From Phaseolus vulgaris (taxonomy: Eukaryota > Streptophyta > Magnoliopsida > Fabales > Fabaceae): a stretch of DNA of 64,000 nt. Each line of letters opens with the position of its first letter. Positions within the stretch are counted from its first letter, which is position 1. The stretch covers positions 2,557,913-2,621,912 of the forward strand of contig NC_023750.2 of NCBI RefSeq assembly GCF_000499845.2, given 5' to 3'. Position numbers and translations under genes: made by a program. This document shows positions 32,078 to 43,575 of this stretch, piece by piece. Below the pieces are notes generated by a model that worked only from the letters and a program-made list of their open reading frames with translations, was not told the DNA's origin and searched no databases.

Positions 32078-33640
32078 TCTCATTTAAAAAGTAGAAAATT
32101 TTGTGAAATTTGTTTTGAGAAAATATTTATTCCAAAAGTGTTCATCTAATTTTTCTTTAAGCTTTCTTTAAATCTTTGAGATCATTTTAGGTTATTCAAG
32201 AAGTGTTCATATGATTTGATTTTTGTTTCGGTTCAATCATTCAAATTAAGTGATAGAGGACCTTGTTTACTTCCAAAGCCATCATACACTGAGTTAAAAG
32301 CACAAGATCAACCACATAAATATGTAGAATAAATATTTTCCTTAGTTTGTACAAATTGTAAAAAGTAGAATAGTCTTTTCCTTAAGAATAACTCAAAGGC
32401 ACTCTAAACACCATCCTTTGAGACTCAAGCAAGGCTTCTAGACTACCTTAAGGAGCATGGACGGTCATGAGCTTGCTTTAACGTTAACCGTGATTAAGTT
32501 CACTGTGTTGAAGATGGATGTGGCTCCTTCAACTCAATGTGTTTGATGTAGCAATGTCTGTTTTTCTTTGAAGTTTGTATTTGTAATTGGGTAGTCTTGT
32601 GTATAGGTTATAGTGTGTTTAAAGTGAGCTTTTTGCATTGTGACCCACCTTTTAATCCTTATCAAGGTGATAAGATCAAGCACAACGTTTTCTAAAATGT
32701 TTTTCTCATGTTTTTCCAAAATATGCTTTACTGCATAGAAAATGAATATGTTACTTCTCAAATGAATAGATTCTTTTTAAACTGATGCCCTGTTCTTTAA
32801 AAGTTTGTTGATAACTTTGTTTTGTGCATTAAGTATCTTGGCTCAGCCTTTTATGCTATCAAAACGATTGAGTTGCATCTGTTCAAATTTGTCCTTTTGA
32901 AAATAAATCTATTCATTATAATTTCAATATTTTCTTTTTATAACAACTTTTTAAACTGTTTTTTTGAAAAAATGTTATAAATCAATTCCTATATAAAGAG
33001 AGTCATGCCTCACTCTAAAAGTGTTGAGAAAAATGAGTTTAAATCAGAGATTGAGAGTTTTCAGAGAATGAGCATGTGTTCTTGAAAAAGTTTTTCAAAA
33101 GAAAAAGGTGTGCTTGTTCTTGTTTTGTTCTAAGCTTGGTTGAAGGTGCTGTCACTGGTTTTGGCAATCTTGTTTTTAACTCTCATTTAAAAAGTAGAAA
33201 ATTTTGTGAAATTTGTTTTGAGAAAATATTTATTCCAAAAGTGTTCATCTAATTTTTCTTTAAGCTTTCTTTAAATCTTTGAGATCATTTTAGGTTTTTC
33301 AATAAGTGTTCATATGATTTGATTTTTGTTTCAGTTCAATCATTCAAATTAAGTGATAGAGGACCTTGTTTACTTCCAAAGCCATCATACACTGAGTTAA
33401 AAGCACAAGATCAACCACATAAATATGTAGAATAAATATTTTCCTTAGTTTGTACAAATTGTAAAAAGTAGAATAGTCTTTTCTTTAGGCTTTGTATTTC
33501 TATGTAATTTCTAGAATAGCTTAAACATAACTCAAATTCATTTTAGACACCACCATCCTTTGAGACATAAGAAAAAGCTTCTAGAGCACCTTAAGGAGCA
33601 TGGACGGTCACGAACTTGCATTTCATGCAACACTCGTGTT
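32078..33640 (+). repeat. Direct duplication of an LTR-like segment (32078-32505 and 33178-33640)
   Basis: 'ctctcatttaaaaagtag' starts two nearly identical stretches of more than 300 bp, 1.1 kb apart. The order of motifs is the same in both: 'gtgttcatctaatttttc', 'acactgagttaaaagcacaa', 'gtttgtacaaattgtaaaaa', 'ccttaaggagcatggacggt'. A third, inverted copy lies at about 60720-61160 in the right arm. The intervening 32506-33177 has LTR/leader character but no coding domain. This could be two LTRs of one decayed element or a tandem duplication. Confidence 0.7.
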
Positions 33641-34599
33641 GTTTAGCCAAGAGTGATTATTTTCTAAACAATACTCTGAGTTGTTAGCCATGAATGGATG
33701 AATATTCAAATCATACTTGGGCTATCTAGTCAAAAGTGGTTGAGTTCGTAACAATACTCTGTTGGAACTTTCAAGTGATAGTCTATCTAATACAACTTGA
33801 ACAAGAATTTGATGTAGTCAAACTGTATAGACAAACCAATATAAAATTCTATAGCATAAATCTTTTATTTCCTTTAACTTGTTTAAATTGAATGTTATAA
33901 AAGTTTCCCTAATGAAAGAATGAAAGTTTTAAAATGCTACATTTTTAGAAACATTTATGACAGATTGTCTATCACATTAAAAACTTGCATTTATAATCAC
34001 TTCATCAAACATAACTTTGCAAAAAAATTGAATTTTTTTTATACACAATTTAACCATCATCACAAAGGTTCTAAAGCAAAGAAGAAAGTTGTTACTAGGA
34101 AGTGAAAATTCAAACATCTATCCAAAAGTTTTGAGTCAATTCTTTTCATACCTCGTTTCATGTTCTTTAGAAGGACATATAAGAAGGCATAACTAATATC
34201 TTCGTTCGATAATTCTTGAAGAACCAAGCATTAACTATACCTCATCCTTGCAAGTTAGAGAAAATAATATCTACAATATCTATCTTAATTGAGAATACAC
34301 CCTTTTATCACCATTCAATGTTAACAAGCTGAAAGCTAAGGTGGAAGATGAAGTTTAGCATGTTATACTAAGGTCAACTCGATCAACCATCTGTTACATG
34401 CCCTATGTGATTGCCACAAAGGATTTGTACTTTCTCCACCTAGCTCACACCTACGTAACAAATTAATATAGTTTAACACTTTTTTTCTGTATCAATTTTT
34501 GTTAGTAAAGTGTGATAAATTTTATATTCTTCATTATCTGAAACAATCACCTTGTAAGGAAGTCAATTCTCTGCAGAATCTATAAACACTTTCTGTATA
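33641..34599. other. LTR-like and AT-rich debris
   Basis: 33640-33800 contains 'aacaatactctg' and 'agccaagagtgatt' phrases that recur in altered form at 41520-41740, suggesting the same LTR family. The rest is unrecognised. Confidence 0.4.
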
Positions 34600-34964
34600 C
34601 ATTACAAGAAAATCATCAAATAAAAACAAATTTTTAGATACCAAAATAATTAGTTGTAATAGTAACTAAATTAGAAACCATTTTGCAAACTAAAAAAAAT
34701 GGTTCTAAATTAGTTTCTATTATACTTAAATAGTTTATAAATCGGTATCTAATTAGCTACCAAGGTTTTAACTACCAATTATTTAGATTCTAAATTTGGT
34801 AGCAAAAATTTTGGTTGCTAATTAGATACCAATTTAGAAACCATTTAACAATAATAGAAACTAATTTAGAAACCAAAAATTTATTTAGTTCCTAAAATGG
34901 TCTCTACCAACTAGTTATTTTTAATTTCTAAAATTGATTTCTATTTTATGATTTTCTTATAGTG
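34600..34964. mobile_element. CACTA-type miniature foldback element, copy 2
   Basis: Starts CATTACAAGAAAATCATCAA and ends gattttcttatagtg. It has the same palindromic interior as the 4052-4407 copy ('ggtagcaaaaattttggttgc' core and 'aatttagaaacc' motifs). The terminal base of each CACTA end is mutated, so it is probably immobile. Confidence 0.8.
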
Positions 34965-35839
34965 ATATAATTAGATGTGTAGCTAACACACTTATATACT
35001 TATAATGTTATTAATATCAAAAGAAGATTAAAAAGAGATAACTAGAAACTTTTTTATTATCACAAGTAGTTTGTGTATTATTGTAATAATTTTTTTGATA
35101 AGTAAAATTTGAGTTTATTAAAGAAGATTTAGATGTATTCCAGAAGTTAAAAGGTGAATCGATGCAACAGTGTTATCATTCTATATTACTAGACAGTTAT
35201 TATCAAACAATCAAATATTCAACGTAGAAAAAACGTTTTGTGCACTCTATTCAACCTATTATAAAATGCATTCACCTTCGTCTAGTTTTTCACAAATTTT
35301 GTTCACTCACTCATTCTTATATGTTATCACAAGTTGATTTCAATCCCTTATCTTTATCTTCTATGTCACTTTCTTCGAGGCCTAACCATGTTCATTATGC
35401 TGTCTTTTGATCTTTGAAGCTAGTAATTGAAATTTTCTGATGCTGTCGTTTTAAGGAGAATTTCTTACATTTATGGTCATTTAGTCTCAAATAATCCTTT
35501 GATGTGACATCTCCAAGTTCCCTTTGACTTCATTCCTGTTTTCATCGAACAATTGTTAAGGTGGTTGATTAGTTTTACTATTAAGATAATTCATGTCACC
35601 ATTATATCCTTATTAATAATAAGCCAAATTTCATCAATCAGCATCAGTTATACCTCATTTCATTCGTGAAAGACTAATTAATTTTCTTTTAATTTAACTT
35701 GTATATAAAACAAGTTAAGTTTATGGTTACACTTTTAACTTATTTCTTTTAAGATGATTATTTTGAAAAATTTAACTAGATTCTAAATAACACTGCTCCA
35801 ATTTGATAGTGATTTTTAAAGTTTTTAAAGAGCGATTTT
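34965..35839. other. Intergenic, nothing recognised
   Basis: AT-rich DNA with pyrimidine-rich patches (about 35270-35400). No open frame or repeat that I can name. Confidence 0.4.
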
Positions 35840-36170
35840 AGACAATGAGTTTTATGAAGTTATATATGCTATGGAAGAAACTCAAAGGATTGGTCTTACT
35901 AGTGTATGACTTGAATTTGATTCTGTTTTGGTTTGTGCTGCGTTTACTCTTAGGACTAATGTACTGTGGATGCTTTGTAATTGATGACATACTTGTCTTA
36001 ATTACTATGGCAAAATCAGGTTTATGTTTACTCATATTTCTCGTGAAAGAAATACGTGTCTTGCTAAGTTGGCTAATTTAGGATTTATTCATAGAGAATC
36101 ATTTCATTGGTATAATAGGTTTCCTTCTAGTCTGTGTTTATAATTCTTTAGGAATAAGTATAGTCTACCT
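35840..36170 (+). mobile_element. LINE RNase H-like C-terminal fragment, copy 1
   Basis: Reading across frames gives 'EFYEVIYAMEETQRIGLTS', 'LECDS(V/A)LVCAAFT', 'RTNVLWMLCN', 'FMFTHISRERN' and 'CAKLANLGFIHRESFHWYN'. These are the successive motifs of the RVT_3-type RNase H domain at the end of plant LINE and related ORFs. Frameshifts break it. A sister fragment in the same orientation is at 37740-38130. Confidence 0.7.
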
Positions 36171-36526
36171 ATGTATTAACATATGAGTTTTAGTCTAGTC
36201 CCCCATATTTTTTTTTGTATTTTCTTTCTATTTTGTTTTATTTTTAATAATACTTTTTTTCATGTGATAGCAAATGATTGTTGTTACTTGAGGTATCAGC
36301 ATAGCTGAGATGTCAAGTTGTATAGTGATACCGAACAAGAAAATTTTATAGAAAAAACAACGATTTTAGAATTGTAATATATGAACATGTCATCTATGAT
36401 TTTTGAATTATAGACTACGATCAAACAATTATAATTTATAACACAACTATAGACGACAATTATTAAAAAAATTGTTGCATATATTGTAAGTGAAATAAAA
36501 ATTAGAAGATCCAAAGCAAGGTATAA

Positions 36527-36842
36527 TGCTACAGAAAAATCATTAATTAAAAATCAATATTAAAGAAAAAAAATAATTAGTTGTTATATTGACTAAATTA
36601 AATACTATTTTATAGATTAAAAAATTATTGGTATCTAAATTAGTTTTAATTTTGATAAATAGTTTATAAATTGGTATCTAATTAGGTAAAAAAATAATTA
36701 GATACCAATTTATAAACTATTTATGAAACTAATTTAGATACTTATATTTTTTTTAATTTATAAAATATCTAATTTAATTAATATAATAATTAATTATTTT
36801 TGGTATTTAAAATTTGTTTTTATTTAATATTTTTTTTTAGTG
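36527..36842. mobile_element. CACTA-type miniature foldback element, copy 3 (degraded)
   Basis: The same palindrome built on 'aaataattagttg', 'ttggtatctaattag' and its complement, with ends reduced to 'gctacagaaaaatcat' and 'tttttttttagtgt'. More diverged than copies 1 and 2. Confidence 0.65.
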
Positions 36843-37739
36843 TAAGAGACAGTTATAACTAAATTGATAGTTCTTTTATTAACATGGTCATTTACATTAA
36901 AAATAATTGAGATCGTGAATAATTGGAAATCTTCAACAAAATTGTTTCATGTAGAAGATTATTTTGTAAATTCACCTCTAAATTAAAATTTTATATCACA
37001 TAGACATCATTTGTGAAATTATTTAATGTTTCATGGATAAGAGTAACTTTATAAAAAGGCTTCTTGAAAGAAAATTTCATTTTGAAAGGATTAATCTTCA
37101 ATTATCAATGAAATGATTCTTTGTGTGAAAAAAAAAACATGATTGTTATATATGCTTTTGAAATATATAAAAGTAAAAATATTTGATTATCATTTGTTTA
37201 CAAATTTGATAAGAATTAGTTGTCATAAAATAAAAGTATTAACAATGCCATTTCTTGAAAAAATATTATCCGATCATGTTAATTGACATTAGATTTGTTT
37301 TGTGAACCAATTAATAGATTTATGTGAATGGAGTTGTGAATTGTGTGCATTTGAAAATCAGAGTGCAATATGAACATATGAACTCTGAAAAAGGGTTTTG
37401 TCTCAACCACTGAAGATTTTGATAAAGCCAAATTTGCCTTTCTCATCTTATCCCTGTCATTTCATTTTTATTGTCAATTCATTCATTACCTTATTCCATT
37501 TGGTTCTTTCTTTACTCTACGTACCTTTTTTTTTTTTTTATATTCATACTACTAATATGTATCTTTCAGTCAATAGGGGTATTCACAATGGGTTAAAATG
37601 GATTTAATTATTGTTCTACTTATTTTTCATTTTATCCACTACGTTTTCAAGTTATAAATGTTGGGTAAGTAATTGATCAATATTTCGAGTTTTTTTTTTC
37701 ATTTTTTGGTTATATGGGAGTTTCCTTAACTAGGTTAGG
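36843..37739. other. Intergenic, nothing recognised
   Basis: AT-rich. No supported coding or repeat feature. Confidence 0.4.
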
Positions 37740-38130
37740 TTAAAATTAACACTGATGAGGTTGTTAAGGGATATCATGTTCTAGGAAATATCCTGGTCTT
37801 GCTACTTATGGAGATCTTTTTCGTGGGAGTATGAGTTTATTGGTGCTTTCTTTGCGTTTCTTGAAATTCAGACTGCTATGGTTGTTGAGTTTTATGGAGT
37901 TATACATGCTATAGAGGAAGCTCAAAAGATGAGGTTTTCTTATGTATGACTCGAATGTGATGATTCTATCTTGGTTTGTGGTGCGTTTATGGTTAGGACT
38001 AATGTTTCATGGATGCTTCGTAATCAATGGAATACTTGTCTTAATTACTGTGGGAAAATCAGGTTTAGGGTTACTTATATTTTCCGTGAAAGAAATGTGT
38101 GTTGATAAGTTAGCTAATTTAGAATGTATA
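37740..38130 (+). mobile_element. LINE RNase H-like C-terminal fragment, copy 2
   Basis: Begins earlier in the domain than copy 1, with 'VKINTDE(V)VKGYH' (the DG-type strand, with D-G changed to D-E), then 'FIGAFFAFLEIQTAMV', 'EFYGVIHAIEEAQKM', 'DSNVMILSWFVVRLWLG' (frame shifted), 'VSWMLRNQWNTCLNYCGKI' and 'DKLANLECI'. Decayed in several frames. Confidence 0.7.
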
Positions 38131-38628
38131 ACGATGTTATTTTTTGTATTTTTTTTAATAATATTTTTTTTCACGTAATGATAGATGATTGTTGTTAATA
38201 GAAGTTACATTATCTAACATTAAAGTTGTTATAAGAAAAAGGGATCAATATTTTGAGAGGAATTTATATATTATATATATATTAAATATAAATAATTTAA
38301 TTTAGTATTTAAAACTTAAATTTACAATTGAACATGTTTGAGTTAAAACGAACCATCACTTATAATTACTGATGAATTTTTTGAGAGAGTGATTCAAAAG
38401 ATTCAAAACTAATGAAAAATAAATGAAATTCATATAAAAAATTAACATCACCTCTAATTCATAACCTTAAAACAATAAATTTATAAAAAAATTTCTTTAT
38501 ATATTATTTAACTTTCTATAGGATTTACACTCACACTTAAATTCTTAATACTAATAAGGACATTCTCTCAAAAATAGTTTTCTTTACATTTTCTTGTATT
38601 TTAGTACGAATATAAGTTATTAACAGTA

Positions 38629-38818
38629 ATAGAAACTAATTTAGCAAAACCTTTATTGCTAATTAGATACCAATTTAGAAACTATTTAACAGTAATAGAA
38701 ACTAATTTAGAAACCAATTTTTTTTTAGTTTCTAAAATGGTCTCTAATTTAGTTACTATTGCAACTAATTATTTTAGTCTCTAAAAATTAGTTTCTATTT
38801 TACGATTTTCTTGTAGTG
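38629..38818. mobile_element. CACTA-type miniature foldback element, copy 4 (one half)
   Basis: Only the distal half remains: 'aattagataccaatttagaa' then 'aaaatggtctctaatttag', ending gattttcttgtagtg at 38818. The right terminus is intact and the left arm is lost. Confidence 0.75.
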
Positions 38819-40489
38819 TATGTAAAAACAATCCCATAATTAAGGATTTGTCTCCTAGAATAAGTTTTTCCTATTTCCTAAAATTATGAATAGTTTTCAG
38901 GATATATACGATGTTTCTTTTTTATTAGAAGGTTCAAATAAATTAAATCTCCTACTTTTTCTTTACCTCAAAACAAAAGTTAAAAATACGTGTATATTTA
39001 AAATTATCAAGCAATAGAATTTCCATAACAATCACAAAATTTAAACTCAAAATTTTCTGAAATATGAGCTCTATTTTGGTAACTTAACTACCTTTAAAAG
39101 ATATAGTATTTAGAGTTTCTTATTTATACATATCTATTACACGTTCTAACTTTCTTACACCAAATCAGATACGTCTTCTTTAAGTCCTTAGTTTCATATT
39201 TTTAATGAGTATCCAACATAGCATTAGAAATCATTGTGGGAAGGAAATATTAAATTGTTTGAAAAGTGAAGGCACCCCAAGCCAAAAATCATACCAATGA
39301 ATGCATGGATCATAGATGAACAAAAAAAAGTTAAATGGTTCGAATCAAGATTTATATTTTGCATTACAACTTTATTAGACTTTTGTAATTATTTATACTT
39401 TGTAATTGGAAATCTTTATAAGCATTATTTTTATATTAACTGTTTTTACAAAGCTAAATATCTCCTATCAGGTTCTTTAACTCGTCTCCTTGTCGTATGG
39501 TCTCTCATCCTCTCATTCTATTGGTAAGAATGAGGTACCTATAAAGACATTTTGATGCTCAAGTTAGACACAATTATATTCAGGTTATAAGTTTGGGGTT
39601 AAAATATTTATTATATAGTCATTTTGATAACTTTGATGATAAAAATATATTAATTTGTATTTGTAGTGTTTTTTATTTCAAGTGTCAAACTACCATTCAT
39701 TTGTTTAATTTAGAGTGAAACTTTATATCCTATTTATCTTGTATGACAGATTGTTGGTTGACGAAAGTTTAAAATTTGTCTCTTAATAATTTTTATCTTG
39801 TGAGCTTGTTAACAATTAATGATTTTCCATACTTACTTATTTGTTAAAATTAAATAACATAAATATACTTTTTTCCATTTTTTAGTATTATCCTAACTTT
39901 TCTATTTTCTTAATTATTTGGAAACAATCAAATTTTTTATAACATGAGTATAAATCCTTATCACTTAAGATGTGCAACATTAAAAGATAAATACAAACTT
40001 TATTTTTTTTTACTCATATATACATAATGTTATGAGAGCCTAGTCATTGAATTGATGAATGTATGACTTCAGAGATTTAACTAGAAATTCAACTAGGATC
40101 AAACACCGGTTCAATAAAATATTTTTATTTTATTTTATTATAATGATATCATAGTATTAATAAAAGATAAGATGACACACAAATTTATAAAATCGTGATT
40201 TAAATTCCACTTAAAATATATAATTAAAAAAGTAGGTCATATAAAAGCAAACAACTTTGTTTAATTAATTTACATATATCATAAGTGGAATTACAACGGC
40301 ACAACACAATGACTTTGGTGATGGTTGATGTATGCAAATCACTTGTTGCGGAGCCTAATCCTTTAATAAAATAATGACATGTAGTTATAATATATTTTTG
40401 TTTTCCTTTCAAGAATAGCATCTTTGTCAATTACTAGAGATTTAATTCTAGAACGTGTGTAGAAAAATCATTACTAAAAAGAACGACCT
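38819..40489. other. Intergenic, nothing recognised
   Basis: AT-rich DNA. Short open frames such as 39297-39527 have no recognisable motif. No repeat ends found. Confidence 0.45.
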
Positions 40490-40905
40490 AGCTTATGTTG
40501 GACAAAGTAAGGTTCGATCTACATTGGCTAAGGTGTCACTTAGGCCTGATCCAAGTAATGTTGAGTCAAATTGAGTCTAGCTCAGGCCGAATCCAATTTT
40601 GGACAGGTTAGGTTAGACTAAGACATACCTTGCTCATATAAGGCAAAGTGAGGTTGGATCCATGTTGGTTAAGTTGGGTGGTGCATAGGTGAGTCAAGTC
40701 AGAGACTAGGTCTATTTAAGTTGGTTCCATGTTAGTATGGATAAGGTTAGGTCGAGTCCAAGTCAAGTAAGTCGAGTTGGGTTAGGCATAGGTCAAGTTG
40801 GGTCCAAGTCAAGCCATGGTTGATCAGGTTTATGACGTTCTGAGTTCAGTTGAGCCCACATCGAGCTAGGTGAAGTCTGTTAAGACCCTAGACGGTCTAA
40901 CCCTA
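40490..40905. repeat. Degenerate short-period array, left part
   Basis: About 400 bp of variants of 'gtccaagtcaagt / gggttaggc / gagttgggt', such as 'ggtcgagtccaagtcaag' and 'ggtcaagttgggtccaag', with irregular spacing. It is more GC-rich than its surroundings. The same word set resumes at 43240-43575 in the same orientation. Confidence 0.65.
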
Positions 40906-43239
40906 TAAGCCCCACTAGACGATGTAGACCATTTGATGTATAGTGCACATTTCATATGTTTTTATGTGCTCCTTATCATACTTTGAAAAAAGACTACATA
41001 ATGTTGTATTGTCTCTTAAACGAAACACTTGCAATTTACATTATTTGTTATTTTTCTGAAACTATCATTATACAAACAAAGTATGATCATGTTTTATAGT
41101 TAGGTATTTTTAAGTACTAATTAAAACCTTGAGGCGTTGAAATTTTTCTTAACAATAACTAAACTTGTTAAATAGATAGAAATGAGCTTTAACCGATTAT
41201 ATTCTTCCAGCACCTATATAAAGCCTACAATCACAAAGAAGAATAGAGAGCAAAGATTGCATTGTGAAAAAATGTTGTCTAAACGGTGAGCAATCCTTAA
41301 AGCTTTAGAAATAAATCTAGAGAAGAGAGTAGAGATGTGTCATATCCACAGATCAAAAAATGTCATTAGAAGAGCACTAAAAGTGTTCATTCAGTCACCT
41401 AGGAGAGTAAACCTTCATCTTGTATTCGTCGAAAGATGTAATCTCTCTTTAGAGGCTTCAATGATCTCAACTAAGAGAGAAAACTTATATTCTTGTATTC
41501 GTTGAGAGACGTAAACGCAGGAGTGGCTGAATCCAAAAGAATACTAGGTTAGGCAAGGGTGCCTAACTGTAAAGAATACTTGATGTCAACTAATAGTGAC
41601 TTGAGTAAAGAATACTTAAAGGGTTAGCTTGGAGTGGCTATGAGTCCAAAGAATACTCAGTTAAGTCAGGAGTGACTTGTGTCAAGAATACTCAAAGGAA
41701 CATTTAAGAGTATTCACAAACCCAAAGAGTACTCGATGCAATTCACAACATTAGTTTGTTTAGTGAAACTCAATTTTTTGATTGAGAAATGAATGTAGTT
41801 TGTTGAGACAAATGAACCACTATAATTTTTTTAGCATATTTCTCTTCCTTATCTTTTCTATATTATATGTTATTGTTATCTGCACTGACGTGGGAAGAAA
41901 AGAATCTTGAGATTACTCAAAGAAAATGTTTTTGTCTAAAACCTTTTTGAATTGAGATTTCCATTTGCATCTATAGCATAATGTCAAACACAAAGTATAC
42001 CATTTGCCTCTTATGTGACCTATCAAACAAAATATCAAGTTAAAGACTATCTCTCAAAATACGTTTATTTAATTAGAAAATTTATTAAATGTTTGAGTTG
42101 GATCTTTCAAACTTAATTAGAAGTGTTTTAGTACAAATCTCTTTATGAGAACGCTTTCTTTGAAATTGTTTGATCCGGTAAATTAGTCTAGCTCTAAACT
42201 TGCATCTATCTCAGATCATTACATTCAAAGTTAAATAGTTGATAGATTTGTTAGTTTGAAAACATTGTCTGTATATTCATAGACAAACGATATTTGTGAA
42301 AATGTTCTAACAAGTTGTGAAAAAAACTTACTTTAAAATCATTTATTTAATATATTAGATAAGATTTCAAGTTGCATATGCTATGATCCATCATACGTTA
42401 GAAATACTATTTGATGATGTGTTAGAAATAAATAAGAAAAGTGCTTAAGACAAATTTCTGAGTTGTGTCGGATAACATATATTAGATGAAAAAGTTAAAG
42501 CCCGGTCACTTGATGAACTGATCTATTGTCTGAGAATTTCCAATAAGACGATGTTTCTAGAAATTTTTTATATTTATTCAACCCCCCTTCTTGTGTTTGT
42601 CTTCCTATTTTAACAAATGACCATCTTCCAAGCTTATATAAAAAGTTCAAGTTGAAGATGAAGAACACACAACTTGATTAATTGATCTACCGTCTAAGTA
42701 TTTCCAATCATATGATGTTTCTGGAAAGTTTTTATTTTTATTCAACCCCACTTTTTGTGTATTTTTTCCTATATTCATAAACGATCATCTTCCAAGCCTG
42801 TATAAAAAAGTTCAAGTTGGAAATGAAGAGCTCACAACTGCAATATAAAATTATTTCTATCATATCTTACAGACCTTTGTAATTCTACACATTGTAAAGT
42901 ATACCTAGTGAGCTTGAATTGTGTTCTCTCTGAGAGTGTTTTTTTCTTTTGAAAGCTTTTGGTCTTTAAGGGAGATTAAGAAGGTATCACTAGGAGTAGC
43001 TTGTGTACTTGTGAGAACCAAGGGTGATCTGTGTGCTCATTTCTAACGAAGTGGGGTCGATGTACTTGATTTGTAATCAATTGATTGTTGGTGCAACCTC
43101 TTAAGCAGTCTACTCAAGGGAGAATTGGACGTAGCCCATGAATTTGGATGCACCAATATAAAATCACTAGATGATCTAGTCTAGTTCTCTACGAGAATAG
43201 TCAAGGCTCTATTCAACCAACCTTTCTAGAGTCTGTTGT
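40906..43239. mobile_element. LTR-retrotransposon-like block splitting the repeat array
   Basis: No coding domain, but LTR/leader-like features: 'gcacctatataaagcc' TATA-like site (about 41210), clustered 'aagaatactcagttaagtcaggagtg' variants (41520-41740), 'tttattcaacccc' motifs of plant copia LTRs (about 42575 and 42735), and 'ggagtagcttgtg' / 'aatataaaatcactag' (about 43000-43170). 42505-42835 is an imperfect tandem duplication of about 170 bp. Likely one or more decayed LTRs. Confidence 0.45.
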
Positions 43240-43575
43240 TCCAACAAAGTCGAGCCTAGGATAGCCTGAATCAAGTCAAACACACCTCGAGTTGAGTCAT
43301 TTAAGGCCCACCTCAAGCCGAGTTGGGTATGGCCTAAACTTAAGTTGAGTTGGGTCCACCTCGAAGTGAGTCGAGTAAGGTCCATACTGAGTCAATTCGA
43401 TTATGAGCAAGTCAAACATGGCCCAAGTTGGGTCAACATCGAGCCTAGTAGAGTCAGGTCTAGGTCAGGCTAGATCAATTGAGGTCCATATCAAATCGAG
43501 TGGAGTCAAAACCACATTCGACTGAGTCGAGTCAGACCCACATCAAGCTGAGTTGTGTCAGACCTATTAAATTAA
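43240..43575. repeat. Degenerate short-period array, right part
   Basis: Variants of 'gagttgggtccacctcgaag', 'gagtcgagtaaggtccat' and 'gagtcgagtcagacccacat'. The end motif 'cccacatcaagctgag' resembles 'cccacatcgagctagg' at the end of the left part (about 40855-40875), as expected if one array was interrupted or duplicated. Confidence 0.65.

Larger units (their letters stand above)
29020..32505 (+). repeat. Left arm of the SURNod19 inverted duplication
   Basis: Matches 60690-63960 in inverted orientation. It covers the promoter, the whole three-exon SURNod19 gene, the 3' flank and part of a downstream LTR-like element. The upstream boundary is near 'aaattaaacataccaagt' (about 29020), beyond which the copies diverge. 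The downstream match fades near 32505. Coding differences are about 3% in the protein, so the duplication is fairly recent but older than the 1.8 kb arms. Confidence 0.85.

Noticed and set aside
39335..39350. 'ggttcgaatcaag' as the T-arm of a tRNA gene
   Set aside because: No matching acceptor stem, D-arm or anticodon arm within 80 bp on either strand. Similar 'gttcgatct' at 40510 also fails.
41520..41740. Evenly recurring 'aagaatact' motif as a possible CRISPR-like array
   Set aside because: Units are diverged and unevenly spaced, without unique spacers, inside plant LTR-like DNA.
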